The translations under genes were made by a program, and so were the position numbers. The notes under the pieces are model-generated. The model worked only from the letters and a program-made list of their open reading frames with translations. It was not told the origin of the DNA and did no database searches. DNA of 64,000 bases from Capillimicrobium sp035565675. GTDB taxonomy: Bacteria; Actinomycetota; Thermoleophilia; Solirubrobacterales; Solirubrobacteraceae. Location: positions 1 to 64,000 of the forward strand of contig DATMSA010000056.1 of NCBI GenBank assembly GCA_035565675.1, written 5' to 3'. Shown here in pieces: positions 40,967 through 53,043 of this stretch (position 1 is its first letter; each line of letters starts with the position of its first letter).

Positions 40967-42154
40967 ATGAGCGTCGTCTGCGTCCACCTTCCACGCCTCG
41001 CCCTCGCGGTCGCCGCGGGTGACCGGGCGACGCTCCTGCGCGAGCCCGCCGCGCTCGCGCCGGAGCCGGGCGGCGAGCAGCGCATCGGCGAGGTGTCGCT
41101 GGCCGCCGAGGCGTTCGGCGTGCGCGCCGGGATGCGGCTGGGGGAGGCGCTCGCGCGCTGCCCGCAGCTCGCGCTCCTGCCGCCCGATCCGATGGGCGTC
41201 GTCGACGCGTGGGAGCGGGTGATCGCGCGCCTGGAGTCGATCGGCGCCGCGGTCGAGGCCGAGCGGCCCGGGCTGGCCTGCTTCGACGCCTCCGGGCTGC
41301 GCCGCCTGCACGGCGGCACGCTGGAGGCGACGCTCGACGCCACCCGCCGCGCCCTCGGGCGGCCCGTCCGCCTCGGCGCCGGGCCGTCGCGCTTCACCGC
41401 GCTGGCCGCCGCCCACCGCGCCCGGCCCCGACGGGCGGAGATCGTCACCGGCGACGCCGCCGCGTGGCTGGCCGGCGAGCCCGTCGCCCTGCTGGGCCTG
41501 CGCCCGGCGACCGCCACGCTGCCCGAGCCGTTGGAGCGCTTCGGGCTGACGACGCTCGGCGCCGTCGCCCGGCTCAGCCGCGCCGAGCTGGCCGACCGCT
41601 TCGGCCCCGCCGGCGTCGCCGCCCACGCGCTCGTGCGCGGCCGCGACGAGACGCCGCTGCGCCCGCGCGCCGCCGGCGAGTCGCTCGAGGAGTCGCTCGA
41701 GCTGCCCGAGGCCGGGTCCGGCGCGCAGCTCGAGCGGGCGTTGCAGATCCTGGTCGACCGGGTCCTGGCCCGCCGCGAGCGGCGTGGGCGGACGCTGCGC
41801 GCCGTCGCGGTCGCCGCCCGGCTCGTCGAGGGCGGCACCTGGCGCGAGCGCGTCGTCTTCCGCGAGGCCATCGCCGATCCGCTGCGGATGCGCCTGGCGA
41901 TCTGGCGGCGCCTGACGCTGCTGCCCGCCCCGGCCGAGACGCTGCGCCTGAGCGTCGAGCGCTTCGGCCCGCCGGGCGGCGACCAGCGTCCGCTGCTGAC
42001 CGACTCCGCCGAGCACCGCCTCGGCCGCCTGCGCGAGGCGATTCGCCAGGCCCGCGCCGCCGCCGGGCCCGAGGCGGCATTGCGCATCCTCGCCGTCGAC
42101 CCCGATTCGCGCTTCCCCGAGCGGCGCGCGGTCCTGACGCCGTTCGAGGCATGA
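40967..42154 (+). CDS. imuB: ImuB-type catalytically inactive Y-family polymerase homologue
   Basis: A 395-residue Y-family polymerase relative. ImuB is the adaptor of the SOS mutasome, binding the beta clamp and DnaE2. As in known ImuB proteins the catalytic acidic residues are missing: the first motif reads VVCVHLPRLAL in place of D-x-D, and the SIDE region reads ACFDASGLRRLHGG. The helix-hairpin-helix segment (LERFGLTTLGAVARLSRAEL) and little-finger domain are present. Two ATGs are possible (40958 and 40967); the latter begins right after the SOS box. No imuA gene is next to it; a DUF6504 gene overlaps its end instead. Confidence 0.87.
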   Translation: MSVVCVHLPRLALAVAAGDRATLLREPAALAPEPGGEQRIGEVSLAAEAFGVRAGMRLGEALARCPQLALLPPDPMGVVDAWERVIARLESIGAAVEAERPGLACFDASGLRRLHGGTLEATLDATRRALGRPVRLGAGPSRFTALAAAHRARPRRAEIVTGDAAAWLAGEPVALLGLRPATATLPEPLERFGLTTLGAVARLSRAELADRFGPAGVAAHALVRGRDETPLRPRAAGESLEESLELPEAGSGAQLERALQILVDRVLARRERRGRTLRAVAVAARLVEGGTWRERVVFREAIADPLRMRLAIWRRLTLLPAPAETLRLSVERFGPPGGDQRPLLTDSAEHRLGRLREAIRQARAAAGPEAALRILAVDPDSRFPERRAVLTPFEA

Positions 42155-42561
42155 GCGACGGTGTCGTGCTCGACGCGCGTCAGGCGTTCCGCGACGGGAC
42201 GCGCCGGCCGGCCCGCGGGTGCCGCGGCTCCCGCCGGCCCGACGCCGCGCCCGGTCCCGACGGCCTTGGCGCCGATCTCGACCCGGCCGTCCCGACCGAC
42301 CCGTCCGCGCCCCGCGTGACCGGTCCTCGCCGCCTGGACGAGCCGCGGCCCGTGCGCGTGCGCGCCGACCGGCGCGGGCGCCCGCTGGTCGTCGACGGGC
42401 GCCGCGTCGAGGCCGTGCGCGAGTCGTGGCTGATCGAGGACCGCTGGTGGACGGAGCGCCCGCTGCGGCGCCGCTACTGGGAGGTCGTCACCTCCGACGG
42501 GCGCGATCTCGTCGTGTTCCGCGAGCTCGTGGTGGGCGGCTGGTTCACACAACGGGGATGA
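42151..42561 (+). CDS. DUF6504 protein coupled to imuB
   Basis: A 136-residue protein joined to imuB by ATGA. The conserved part (PRRLDEPRPVRVRADRRGRP, VEAVRESWLIEDRWWTERPL, RRRYWEVVTSDGRDLVVF) matches DUF6504, commonly found beside Y-family polymerases in actinobacteria. The N-terminal 50 residues are Arg/Pro-rich. It should be induced with imuB and may be part of the mutasome. Confidence 0.8.
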   Translation: MSDGVVLDARQAFRDGTRRPARGCRGSRRPDAAPGPDGLGADLDPAVPTDPSAPRVTGPRRLDEPRPVRVRADRRGRPLVVDGRRVEAVRESWLIEDRWWTERPLRRRYWEVVTSDGRDLVVFRELVVGGWFTQRG

Positions 42562-42591
42562 TGGGTCGCCTCGCGGGGCAGGATCGACCCG

Positions 42592-43485
42592 ATGACCACG
42601 TTCACGATCACGCCGAGGGGGCCGTTCTCGCTGGCCGCCGCCGAGCGCTTCTACGGGCGCTGGGAGGCGACCGCTGGGGTCCGCGCGCGCCCCGGGGAGC
42701 TGCTGCGCATCGCGTTCCTGGTCGACGACTGGCGGGGAGCGGCCGGGCTGGTCGTCCGTCAGGACGCCGCCGACGGTCCGGTCGAGGCGGAGCTGCTCGC
42801 CACTCAAGGCGACGTCGACCCGAGCCGCGTCGAGGCCCAGCTCACCCGGGTCCTGTCGCTCGACCACGACGGGACCGGCTATCCGGCGGTCGGCGAGCGC
42901 GACGAGGTCGTCGGCGAGCTCCTGCGCGCCGGCGGCCATCAACGCCCCGTGCTCTACCACTCGCCCTACGAGGCGGCCTGCTGGGCGATCATCATCGCCC
43001 GCATCCACTCCGTCCAGGCGCGCCGGATCCGCCTGACCGTCAGCGAGGCGCTCGACGTGGACGGGGTCGACCTGGGCGTGTTCCCCTCGCCCGAGGCGCT
43101 CCTGCGGCGCGACCACATCGACGGCCTCTCCGACGAGAAGGTCGCCTGCCTGCACGCCGTCGCGCGCGCCGCGCTGGAGGGTGAGCTGGACCGCGACCGC
43201 CTGCTCGCGCTCGAGCCCGGCGAGGCGCTGCAGCGCCTGCAGCGGCTGCGCGGGATGACCGCGCTCGGGGCGGCGCGCATCCTCCTGCGCGGGGTCGGGC
43301 CGACCGACGCGCTGACGACGGTCGAGCCGCGCATGCGCCACGCCGCCGCGATCGCCTATCGGCGTCCCGAGCTGCTCACCGACGACGCCGCGTTCACGGC
43401 GCTCGCCGAGCCGTGGCAGCCCTACCGCACCTGGGTCAGCGTCCTCCTGCGGTCGAGCGCCCCTGAGCCGCCCGATAGCGCCTGA
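42592..43485 (+). CDS. AlkA-like DNA-3-methyladenine glycosylase
   Basis: A 297-residue HhH-GPD-type glycosylase for alkylated bases. It has the interface DVDPSRVEAQLTRVLSLDHD, SPYEAACWAIIIARIHSVQA, the hairpin LRGMTALGAARILLRGVG, and the following TDALTTVEPRMRHAA. Where E. coli AlkA has its catalytic Asp (LPDD), this protein has Val-Glu. A Glu at this place occurs in actinobacterial relatives, so it may still work, but catalysis is not assured. It is located 30 nt after the imuB-DUF6504 pair; its 3' end overlaps pgi by 50 nt. Confidence 0.8.
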   Translation: MTTFTITPRGPFSLAAAERFYGRWEATAGVRARPGELLRIAFLVDDWRGAAGLVVRQDAADGPVEAELLATQGDVDPSRVEAQLTRVLSLDHDGTGYPAVGERDEVVGELLRAGGHQRPVLYHSPYEAACWAIIIARIHSVQARRIRLTVSEALDVDGVDLGVFPSPEALLRRDHIDGLSDEKVACLHAVARAALEGELDRDRLLALEPGEALQRLQRLRGMTALGAARILLRGVGPTDALTTVEPRMRHAAAIAYRRPELLTDDAAFTALAEPWQPYRTWVSVLLRSSAPEPPDSA

Positions 43486-45052
43486 TCAGCGCGTTCGTCG
43501 AGCTGTCGTGGGCGAGCTGCGGCTCCTCCTCGCCCTGCAGCTCGGGGATGATCTTCTGGGCCAGCTCCTTGCCCAGCTCCACGCCCCACTGGTCGAACGA
43601 GTTGATGCCCCAGACCGTCCCCTGCGTGAAGACCTTGTGCTCGTACAGGGCCACGAGCGCGCCCAGCGTCCGCGGCTCAAGGCGGTCGCACAGGATCGTG
43701 TTCGTCGGCTGGTTGCCCTTCGTCACGCGGTAGGGCTCCGGCGCCTCGCGCCCGAACGCGAGCGCCTCGGTTTGCGCGAACAGGTTGGCGGTCAGCAGGT
43801 CGTGGTGGTCGCCCACCGGGTTCAGCGTGTGCAGGAACCCGATGAAGTCGCACGGGATCAGCTTCGTGCCCTGGTGGATGAGCTGGTAGAAGGCGTGCTG
43901 GCCGTTCGTCCCCGGCTGGCCCCACACGATCGGCCCGGTCTGCACGTGCACCTGGCGGCCCTCGAGGTCGACGTGCTTGCCGTCGGACTCCATGTCGAGC
44001 TGCTGCAGGTAGGCGCTGAAGCGGTCCAGGTACTGGTCGTAGGGGAGCACCGCGAGGGTCTGGGCGCCGAAGAAGTCGTTGTACCAGATGCCGATGAGCC
44101 CCATCAGGACCGGCAGGTTGCGCTCCAGCGGGGTCGTGCGGAAGTGCTCGTCCATCGCGTGGAAGCCGGCGAGCATGTCGCGGAACTGCTCGGGCCCGAT
44201 CGCGACCATCAGCGACAGGCCGATCGCCGACGGGTACGAGTAGCGCCCGCCGACCCAGTCCCAGAACTCGAACATGTTGGCCGTGTCGATGCCGAACGCG
44301 CTGACGCGCTCGGCGTTCGTCGACACCGCTACGAAGTGCTTGGCGACCGCGTCCTCGCTGCCGAGGGCATCGACGATCCAGTCGCGCGCGCTGTGGGCGT
44401 TCGTCAGCGTCTCCAGCGTCCCGAACGTCTTCGAGGAGATGATGAACAGCGTCTCCTCGGGGTCCATGTCGCGGACCGTCTCGGCGAAGTCCGTGCCGTC
44501 GACGTTCGAGACGAACCCGAAGTGCATGTCGCGGTCGCTGTAGTGGCGCAGCGCGTCGTAGGCCATCGCCGGGCCGAGGTCCGAGCCGCCGATGCCGACG
44601 TTGACGACGTTGCGGATGCGCTTGCCGCTGTGGCCGGTCCAGCTCCCCGAGCGCACCGCGTCGGCGAAGGCGGCCATGCGGTCGAGCACCGCGTGGACCT
44701 CCTTGACGACGTCGACGCCGTCGACGACCAGCGACGCGTCGCGCGGCAGGCGCAGCGCGGTGTGCAGGACGGCGCGGTCCTCGGTGACGTTGATGTGCTC
44801 GCCGGCGAACATCGCGTCGCGGCGCGCCTCCAGCCCGCGGGCGCGCGCGAGCGCGAACAGCAGCTCGAGCGTTTCCTCGGTGATGCGGTTCTTGGAGTAG
44901 TCGAGGTAGACGCCGGCGCCCTCGGCGACGAAGCGTTCCCCGCGGTCGGGCGACTGCGCGAACAGGTCGCGCAGGTGGACGTCGCGCAGCTCGCGGTGAT
45001 GCGCCTCCAGCGCCTTCCACTCCGGGGTCTCGTGCACGGGGGTGAAGCTCAC
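43436..45052 (-). CDS. pgi: Glucose-6-phosphate isomerase
   Basis: A 538-residue Pgi interconverting glucose 6-phosphate and fructose 6-phosphate. Conserved blocks: NVGIGGSDLGPAMAYDALRH, FVSNVDGTDFAETVRDMDPE, FIISSKTFGTLETLTNAHSA, GRYSYPSAIGLSLMVAIGP, and DQYLDRFSAYLQQLDMESDG with catalytic QLIHQGTKLIPCDFIGF. The GTG start overlaps the zwf stop (GTGA). It forms a two-gene operon with zwf and is convergent with AlkA. Confidence 0.95.
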   Translation of the reverse strand: MSFTPVHETPEWKALEAHHRELRDVHLRDLFAQSPDRGERFVAEGAGVYLDYSKNRITEETLELLFALARARGLEARRDAMFAGEHINVTEDRAVLHTALRLPRDASLVVDGVDVVKEVHAVLDRMAAFADAVRSGSWTGHSGKRIRNVVNVGIGGSDLGPAMAYDALRHYSDRDMHFGFVSNVDGTDFAETVRDMDPEETLFIISSKTFGTLETLTNAHSARDWIVDALGSEDAVAKHFVAVSTNAERVSAFGIDTANMFEFWDWVGGRYSYPSAIGLSLMVAIGPEQFRDMLAGFHAMDEHFRTTPLERNLPVLMGLIGIWYNDFFGAQTLAVLPYDQYLDRFSAYLQQLDMESDGKHVDLEGRQVHVQTGPIVWGQPGTNGQHAFYQLIHQGTKLIPCDFIGFLHTLNPVGDHHDLLTANLFAQTEALAFGREAPEPYRVTKGNQPTNTILCDRLEPRTLGALVALYEHKVFTQGTVWGINSFDQWGVELGKELAQKIIPELQGEEEPQLAHDSSTNALIRRYRAAQGRSTAGGR

Positions 45053-46413
45053 GCCTGGTCTCCTGGGAGTTGCGGGGACAGCCACTTCGCGCCGCGGGGA
45101 AGGAGGTGGTCGGCCTCCGGGGGCCCCCACGACCCGGGCTCGTAGAAGTGGATCGGGGTCGCGTCGCCGAGGATGCCGTCCACGATGCGCCACGCGGCCT
45201 CCACGGTGTCCTCGCGCGCGAAGAGCTGCTGGTCGCCCTTCATCGCATCGCCGAGCAGGCGCTCGTAGGGCTCCATCTCGTCGCGCGGGCGCTCGTCGAG
45301 CACCAGCGACTCGTCGCAGCCGGTCATGCCCTCGCCCGGCGTCTTGGCGCGCACGTCGAGCGAGATGCGCAGGTCGGGACCGATCTGGAAGCGCAGGCGG
45401 TTCGGTGTCCCCTTGTCGAACACCCGCTGCGGCGGCTCGGTGAGCTGGACGATCACCTCGGTGGCGGTGACCGGGAGCTGCTTGCCGGCGCGGATGAGGA
45501 ACGGTACGCCGGCCCACCGCCACGAGTCCACGCGCAGGCGCACGGCGACGAACGTCTCGACCGTCGAGTGCTCGGAGACGCCCTCCTCGTCGCGGTAGCC
45601 GACGAACTGGCCGCGGACGACGTCCTGGGGCGTGAGCGTGCGCAGCGAGCGCATGAAGCGGACCTTCTCGTCGCGCATCGCCTCGTTGCCGTGCTCGGCC
45701 GGCGGGTCCATCCCGGTCAGCGCGAGCACCTGCAGCAGGTGGTTCTGCACGACGTCGCGGATCGCGCCCGCCTCCTCGTAGAAGCGCCCGCGGCCCTGCA
45801 CGCCGAACGACTCGGCCATCGTGATCTGCACGTGGTGGACGTGCTCGCGGCGCAGCAGCGGCTCCAGGAACGTGTTCGCGAAGCGCGTGTAGACGAGGTT
45901 CTCGACCGGCTCCTTGCCCAGGTAGTGGTCGATGCGGAAGATCGAGGACTCCGGGAAGACCGCGTGCAGGACCTCGTTGAGCCGCGTGGCGGAGGCCAGG
46001 TCGTGGCCGAACGGCTTCTCGACGACGACGCGGGCGCCGTCGGCGCAGCCGGCGCTCTGCAGCGCCTCCACGACGGTGGCGAACAGCGACGGCGGGATCG
46101 CCAGGTAGTGCAGCGGGCGCTTGGCGTCGCCGAGCTCGCGCTTGAGCGCGGCGAACGTCTCGGGATCGGCGTAGTCGCCGTCGACGTAGCGCAGCAGCGA
46201 GAGCAGCTCGTGGAAGGCGTCGTCGTGGTCGGCGATGGAGTCGTGCGCGCGCTGCTTGAGGTCGTCGAGTCCCCATCCGGCCTTGGCGACGCCGATGACC
46301 GGCACCTTCAAGGCGCCGCGGCGGACGAGCGCGTGCAGGGAGGGGAAGATCTTCTTGTGCGCGAGGTCGCCGGTGGCGCCGAAGAAGACGAAGGCGTCGC
46401 TGTCGTGGCTCAT
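45049..46413 (-). CDS. zwf: Glucose-6-phosphate 1-dehydrogenase
   Basis: A 454-residue Zwf, the first enzyme of the oxidative pentose phosphate pathway. The coenzyme motif FVFFGATGDLAHKKIFPSLH opens the protein and the catalytic RIDHYLGKEPVENL follows near residue 165. VVVEKPFGHDLASA and the C-terminal Zwf domain are complete. ATG at 46413. It heads the zwf-pgi operon. Confidence 0.96.
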   Translation of the reverse strand: MSHDSDAFVFFGATGDLAHKKIFPSLHALVRRGALKVPVIGVAKAGWGLDDLKQRAHDSIADHDDAFHELLSLLRYVDGDYADPETFAALKRELGDAKRPLHYLAIPPSLFATVVEALQSAGCADGARVVVEKPFGHDLASATRLNEVLHAVFPESSIFRIDHYLGKEPVENLVYTRFANTFLEPLLRREHVHHVQITMAESFGVQGRGRFYEEAGAIRDVVQNHLLQVLALTGMDPPAEHGNEAMRDEKVRFMRSLRTLTPQDVVRGQFVGYRDEEGVSEHSTVETFVAVRLRVDSWRWAGVPFLIRAGKQLPVTATEVIVQLTEPPQRVFDKGTPNRLRFQIGPDLRISLDVRAKTPGEGMTGCDESLVLDERPRDEMEPYERLLGDAMKGDQQLFAREDTVEAAWRIVDGILGDATPIHFYEPGSWGPPEADHLLPRGAKWLSPQLPGDQA

Positions 46414-46550
46414 GACAGAGGGGAGCCTCGCAGAGCGAGCGGCGCCACGGGGGCGAAAACGCGTGTTCGTGCGCCTTTCTGCGCAGAGTCTCCGCGGAGT
46501 CGGCACAACCTGGTGTAGAGCTGTGACATCTCGCGCTGCACGCTTGGGTC

Positions 46551-47774
46551 GTGGACGAGCGCGGGCAGGCATCGGTCGAGTGGGTGGGTGTCGTGGCGCT
46601 GGTCGCGGCCTTGCTCGCGGTCGTCGTCGTGCTGGCGCTGCCCGGCGACGGGGTGGCCGGCGCGGTCGTGCGGCAGATCCATCGGGCGCTGTGCATCGTC
46701 AGCGGCGGCGTGTGCGACCTGGACCGGCGCCCGTGCGTCCTCACGTCGGGGACCACGCGCGATCGCGCGCACGTGACCGTGTTCTCGCTGCGCGTGGGGC
46801 GCGACGAGCTGATCGTCCACGAGCGCCTGTCGGACGGGCGTGTCCTCGTCACCTACCTGGGCGACACGCGCTTCGGACTCGACGTCGGCGCCGCCTCGGA
46901 CGCGTGGATCAAGGCCGCCGGCGCGCACATGTCCGCGGGGCGCAGCGCGCGGGCGGCGCTGCTCGCCGCTGCGGGCGGGGGCGAGACCTGGCTGTTCGAG
47001 GACGCGTACGCCGCCGACGCGGGCATGGCCGCGCTGTCGGAGGGCCGCGACCCGCCGCGGGGACGGCGCGCGGAGTGGGTCGACCGCCGCGGCCTGGGCG
47101 TCGACCTCGACGCGCGCGCGGGCCGGGGCAGGACGTCGGGCGTGCTCGGCCTGGAGGCGAGCATGGTCCGCGGCACGATCGTCGACGAGCGCGACGGCAG
47201 CCGCACCCACGTCCTCGAGCGCGGCGTCCAGGGCGAGGCCGTGCTCTCGCGCAAGGACGACGGCGCGCACGGGCGCGGCGCGGCCGACGAGCGCATCAGC
47301 GTCCGCACCGACGCCGCCGGCCGGCCGCTGGAGCTGGCGATCGTGCGCACGGGCGAGCTCGAGGGCGCGTTCAGCCTGCCCGACCGCGTGCAGCCGATCG
47401 CGCAGGCGCTCGCCGGCGGCAGCCAGGCGGGACGGCGCTGGGTGGTCGAGCAGCGCCTCGACCTGACCGACCCGCTCAACCGGCGGGCGGCGCAGGAGTA
47501 CGTCGAGGCGATCCGCCTGCCGACGTCGCGCCTGGGCGGCGCGACGCAGGCGCTGCGCGACCGGATCGCGGCGTCCGGCGTCACCGAGACGCGCACCTAC
47601 GGCGTCGCCTACGAGCACAACGGCGGCGCCGGCGTGAGCGCCGGCGCGGGGATGAAGTTCGGCGCCGCCATCTCCGACGAGACCGAGGAGACGCGCCTGC
47701 TGGACGCCCGCGTGCAGGGGCCCGACGGCCAGTGGCGGGCGCGCCGCGACTGCCTGGAGCCGACGGTCGCATGA
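46551..47774 (+). CDS. Protein with pilin-like N-terminus, unknown function
   Basis: A 407-residue protein starting GTG. The N-terminus RGQASVEWVGVVALVAALLA resembles class III/TadE-type prepilins: Gly-Gln cleavage site, Glu at +5, and a hydrophobic helix. The following 370 residues form a soluble region with no recognised family; it is Arg/Asp-rich with a late YGVAYEHNGGAGVSAGAGMK. Four Cys occur between residues 48 and 62 and one near the C-terminus. It is probably membrane-anchored or assembled by a pilus-like system. No pilus genes are near. Confidence 0.6.
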   Translation: MDERGQASVEWVGVVALVAALLAVVVVLALPGDGVAGAVVRQIHRALCIVSGGVCDLDRRPCVLTSGTTRDRAHVTVFSLRVGRDELIVHERLSDGRVLVTYLGDTRFGLDVGAASDAWIKAAGAHMSAGRSARAALLAAAGGGETWLFEDAYAADAGMAALSEGRDPPRGRRAEWVDRRGLGVDLDARAGRGRTSGVLGLEASMVRGTIVDERDGSRTHVLERGVQGEAVLSRKDDGAHGRGAADERISVRTDAAGRPLELAIVRTGELEGAFSLPDRVQPIAQALAGGSQAGRRWVVEQRLDLTDPLNRRAAQEYVEAIRLPTSRLGGATQALRDRIAASGVTETRTYGVAYEHNGGAGVSAGAGMKFGAAISDETEETRLLDARVQGPDGQWRARRDCLEPTVA

Positions 47775-47796
47775 GCGCCGGTAGCGTGTCGGCGCG

Positions 47797-48204
47797 ATGG
47801 TCGATCTCGTCGGCTTCCTGGCCGGTCGCTGGACGGTGGAGCGGACGCTGCGCTGGGGCGACGAGGAGGGCGCCTTCGCCGGCGTCGCCGAGTTCCGCCC
47901 CGACGGCGACGGCCTGGTCTGGGACGAGGAGGGACGCCTGCGCTGGCAGCGCTACGACGGCCAGGCGCGCCGGCGGCTGCTCGTCGTGCCGGCCGGCGAC
48001 GGCTGGGAGGTCCGCTTCGACGACGGGCGCCTGTTCCACCCGCTGGACCTGCGCTCGGGCGAGGACGACGCGGTGCACCCGTGCGGCGAGGACCGCTACG
48101 AGGGCGAGTACCGCGTGCTCGGCGACGACGAGCTGCTGGTCCGCTGGCGCGTGGTCGGGCCGGCCAAGGACCAGGAGATCCTCAGCCGCTACCGGCGCGC
48201 GTGA
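47797..48204 (+). CDS. DUF6314-like protein
   Basis: A 135-residue beta-rich protein: GFLAGRWTVERTLRWGD, GAFAGVAEFRPDGDGLVWDE, VRFDDGRLFHPLDL. It matches the actinobacterial DUF6314 pattern. TAGCGT at 47782-47787 lies 9 nt before the ATG. Function unknown; it lies just upstream of dnaE2. Confidence 0.7.
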   Translation: MVDLVGFLAGRWTVERTLRWGDEEGAFAGVAEFRPDGDGLVWDEEGRLRWQRYDGQARRRLLVVPAGDGWEVRFDDGRLFHPLDLRSGEDDAVHPCGEDRYEGEYRVLGDDELLVRWRVVGPAKDQEILSRYRRA

Positions 48205-48222
48205 CACCGTCCGCGAGGCATG

Positions 48223-48236
48223 CGAACATGTGTTCG
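48223..48236. promoter_or_regulatory. LexA-binding SOS box abutting the dnaE2 start
   Basis: CGAAC-ATGT-GTTCG, a perfect palindromic SOS box ending 2 nt before the TTG start of dnaE2. Its placement mirrors the imuB box. Confidence 0.88.
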
Positions 48237-48238
48237 CC

Positions 48239-51667
<3,429 letters not shown>

Positions 51668-51706
51668 GAACGCGAACCCGGGGCGAGGCTCGATAGATTC
51701 CCCGCC

Positions 51707-52192
51707 ATGGCCATTGCCGTGCTTGTCATCTTCTGGATCGTGCTGGGACTCGGCGTCGTGCTCGTCGCCATGGCGGCGACGCGCAAGCCGCGTGCGGCCG
51801 ACGACCGGGGCTCCAAGGCGGGCCGTGCCGCGTTCGCCGTGAGCATGGCGCTCCTGTTCATCGTCGGCGGCGTCGCGATCCCCGCCGTGGTGATGGTCGA
51901 CAACAGCGACGCCGACGCGAAGGCGCGCGGAGGCGTCGACCTGACCGAGGAGCAGGTGCGCGGGCGCGAGATGTTCGCGCTGAACTGCTCGATGTGCCAC
52001 ACGCTGGCCGCGTCCAACGCGGTGGGCGTCGTCGGGCCGAACCTCGACCAGCTCCGTCCGCCGGAGGAGCTGACGCTCGACGCGATCGAGAACGGTCGCG
52101 CGCGCGGTCAGGGCCAGATGCCGGCCGACCTGCTGTCGGGCCAGGACGCGCAGGACGTCGCGTCCTACGTCGCGGCGGTCGCCGGGCGCTGA
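51707..52192 (+). CDS. Membrane-anchored cytochrome c
   Basis: A 161-residue protein with two hydrophobic helices (AVLVIFWIVLGLGVVLVAMA and AAFAVSMALLFIVGGVAIPA) and a C-terminal monoheme cytochrome c domain. The heme site is CSMCH (Cys94, Cys97, His98), and Met138 in GQGQMPADLL is the probable axial ligand. The domain faces the outside. TAGATT at 51694-51699 suggests a leaderless start. It probably carries electrons to a terminal oxidase; no oxidase genes are in the window. Confidence 0.87.
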   Translation: MAIAVLVIFWIVLGLGVVLVAMAATRKPRAADDRGSKAGRAAFAVSMALLFIVGGVAIPAVVMVDNSDADAKARGGVDLTEEQVRGREMFALNCSMCHTLAASNAVGVVGPNLDQLRPPEELTLDAIENGRARGQGQMPADLLSGQDAQDVASYVAAVAGR

Positions 52193-52258
52193 CGGCGCCG
52201 GCGACGCTGACGCGGCGACCGACTGGCGCGCGGGCGGCCGACGGGGGAGGATGTCGCC

Positions 52259-52621
52259 ATGGACGAAGCCAGGGCACGAGAGCTGCTCCGCAAGGAGCGT
52301 GAGCGGATCGAGCGCGCGATCGCCGAGATCGAAGGGTCCGAGCCGGCCGATCCCGACGCCGTCGAGGTGACCCACCTCGACCAGCACCTCGCCGACCAGG
52401 GCACCGATCTGTACGACAAGGAGCGCGACGAGGGCCGCCTCGAGGACCTGCGCGAGCAGCTCGCCGCGGTCGAGCGCGCCGAGCAGCGGCTCGCCGACGG
52501 CACCTACGGCCTCTCGATCGAGAGCGGCGAGCCGATCCCCGACGCGCGCCTGGAGGCCGTCCCGACGGCCGAGCGGACCGTCGAGGAGCAGGCCGCCTGG
52601 GAGCGCCAGGGCGGCCGGTAG
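52259..52621 (+). CDS. Zinc-less TraR/DksA-like protein
   Basis: A 120-residue DksA/TraR-type protein: a coiled-coil N-terminal part, then RLADGTYGLSIESGEPIPDA and RLEAVPTAER, which follow the DksA C-terminal pattern GTYGxCxxCGEPIPxARLxA. All four zinc Cys are lost: the first pair reads Ser-x-x-Ser and the second VEEQ. It may still bind RNA polymerase or have another structural role. ATG at 52259 is preceded by GGGGGAGG. Confidence 0.8.
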   Translation: MDEARARELLRKERERIERAIAEIEGSEPADPDAVEVTHLDQHLADQGTDLYDKERDEGRLEDLREQLAAVERAEQRLADGTYGLSIESGEPIPDARLEAVPTAERTVEEQAAWERQGGR

Positions 52622-52867
52622 GCCGCGCCCGCGGCAGCGGCCACGCCGCGGCCGGCGCCCGGTCGGACCTCGCAAACGTCCGCAAAGAGCGGGGCGAACG
52701 TGCTTCGGACGCTGGACCCGCGCGGGGGCGCGAACTAGCGTCGAACGACCTGCCGGCCGGGGTCGCGGCGCCCCGCGGGGTCGCGGTCCGGGGCAGGAGG
52801 AGAGGGTGCGACGGTCGCCTCCCGACCGTGGGAGATCGCGTGCAGGTTTCCAGAAGAAGCTTCCACT
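52622..52867. other. Upstream part of the riboswitch intergenic region, no gene recognised
   Basis: About 245 bases of GC-rich non-coding DNA between the DksA-like gene and the riboswitch core. It contains a TAGCGT hexamer near 52737-52742, a possible promoter for the riboswitch transcript, and several GC hairpins. Confidence 0.4.
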
Positions 52868-53030
52868 TGCAGGGGTTTCGTGCGTTGCTACGATGGCCGC
52901 GTCCGCTGAATCGTCACCGGCAACGAGGCTGGCCGATGAGCGGGGGAACCGAAGCCGTCCGGGGCGAGTCGCACCATCTGCGTAGCGCAACTCTCATGCG
53001 CGAGCCCGTCAGCTAACCCCGTAAGCCGTC
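52868..53030 (+). promoter_or_regulatory. c-di-AMP riboswitch (ydaO/yuaA type)
   Basis: Conserved segments of the ydaO/yuaA motif occur in order: GCTGAATC (52905-52912), GATGAGCGGGGGAACC (52935-52950), GGGGCGAGTCGCA, and the 3' signature GTCAGCTAACCCCGTAAGC (53008-53026). GGGGTT at 52872-52877 can pair with AACCCC at the 3' end. The element ends about 17 nt before the ATG of the next gene, with GAGAGAAG as ribosome site. Binding of c-di-AMP usually turns such genes off. Boundaries are estimates. Confidence 0.8.
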
Positions 53031-53043
53031 AAGAGAGAAGCGA

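Noticed and set aside
46455..46469. SOS-box-like AAAC-GCGT-GTTCG upstream of zwf and the pilin-like gene
   Set aside because: The left half has AAAC instead of GAAC, unlike the three good boxes, and neither gene is a typical SOS target.
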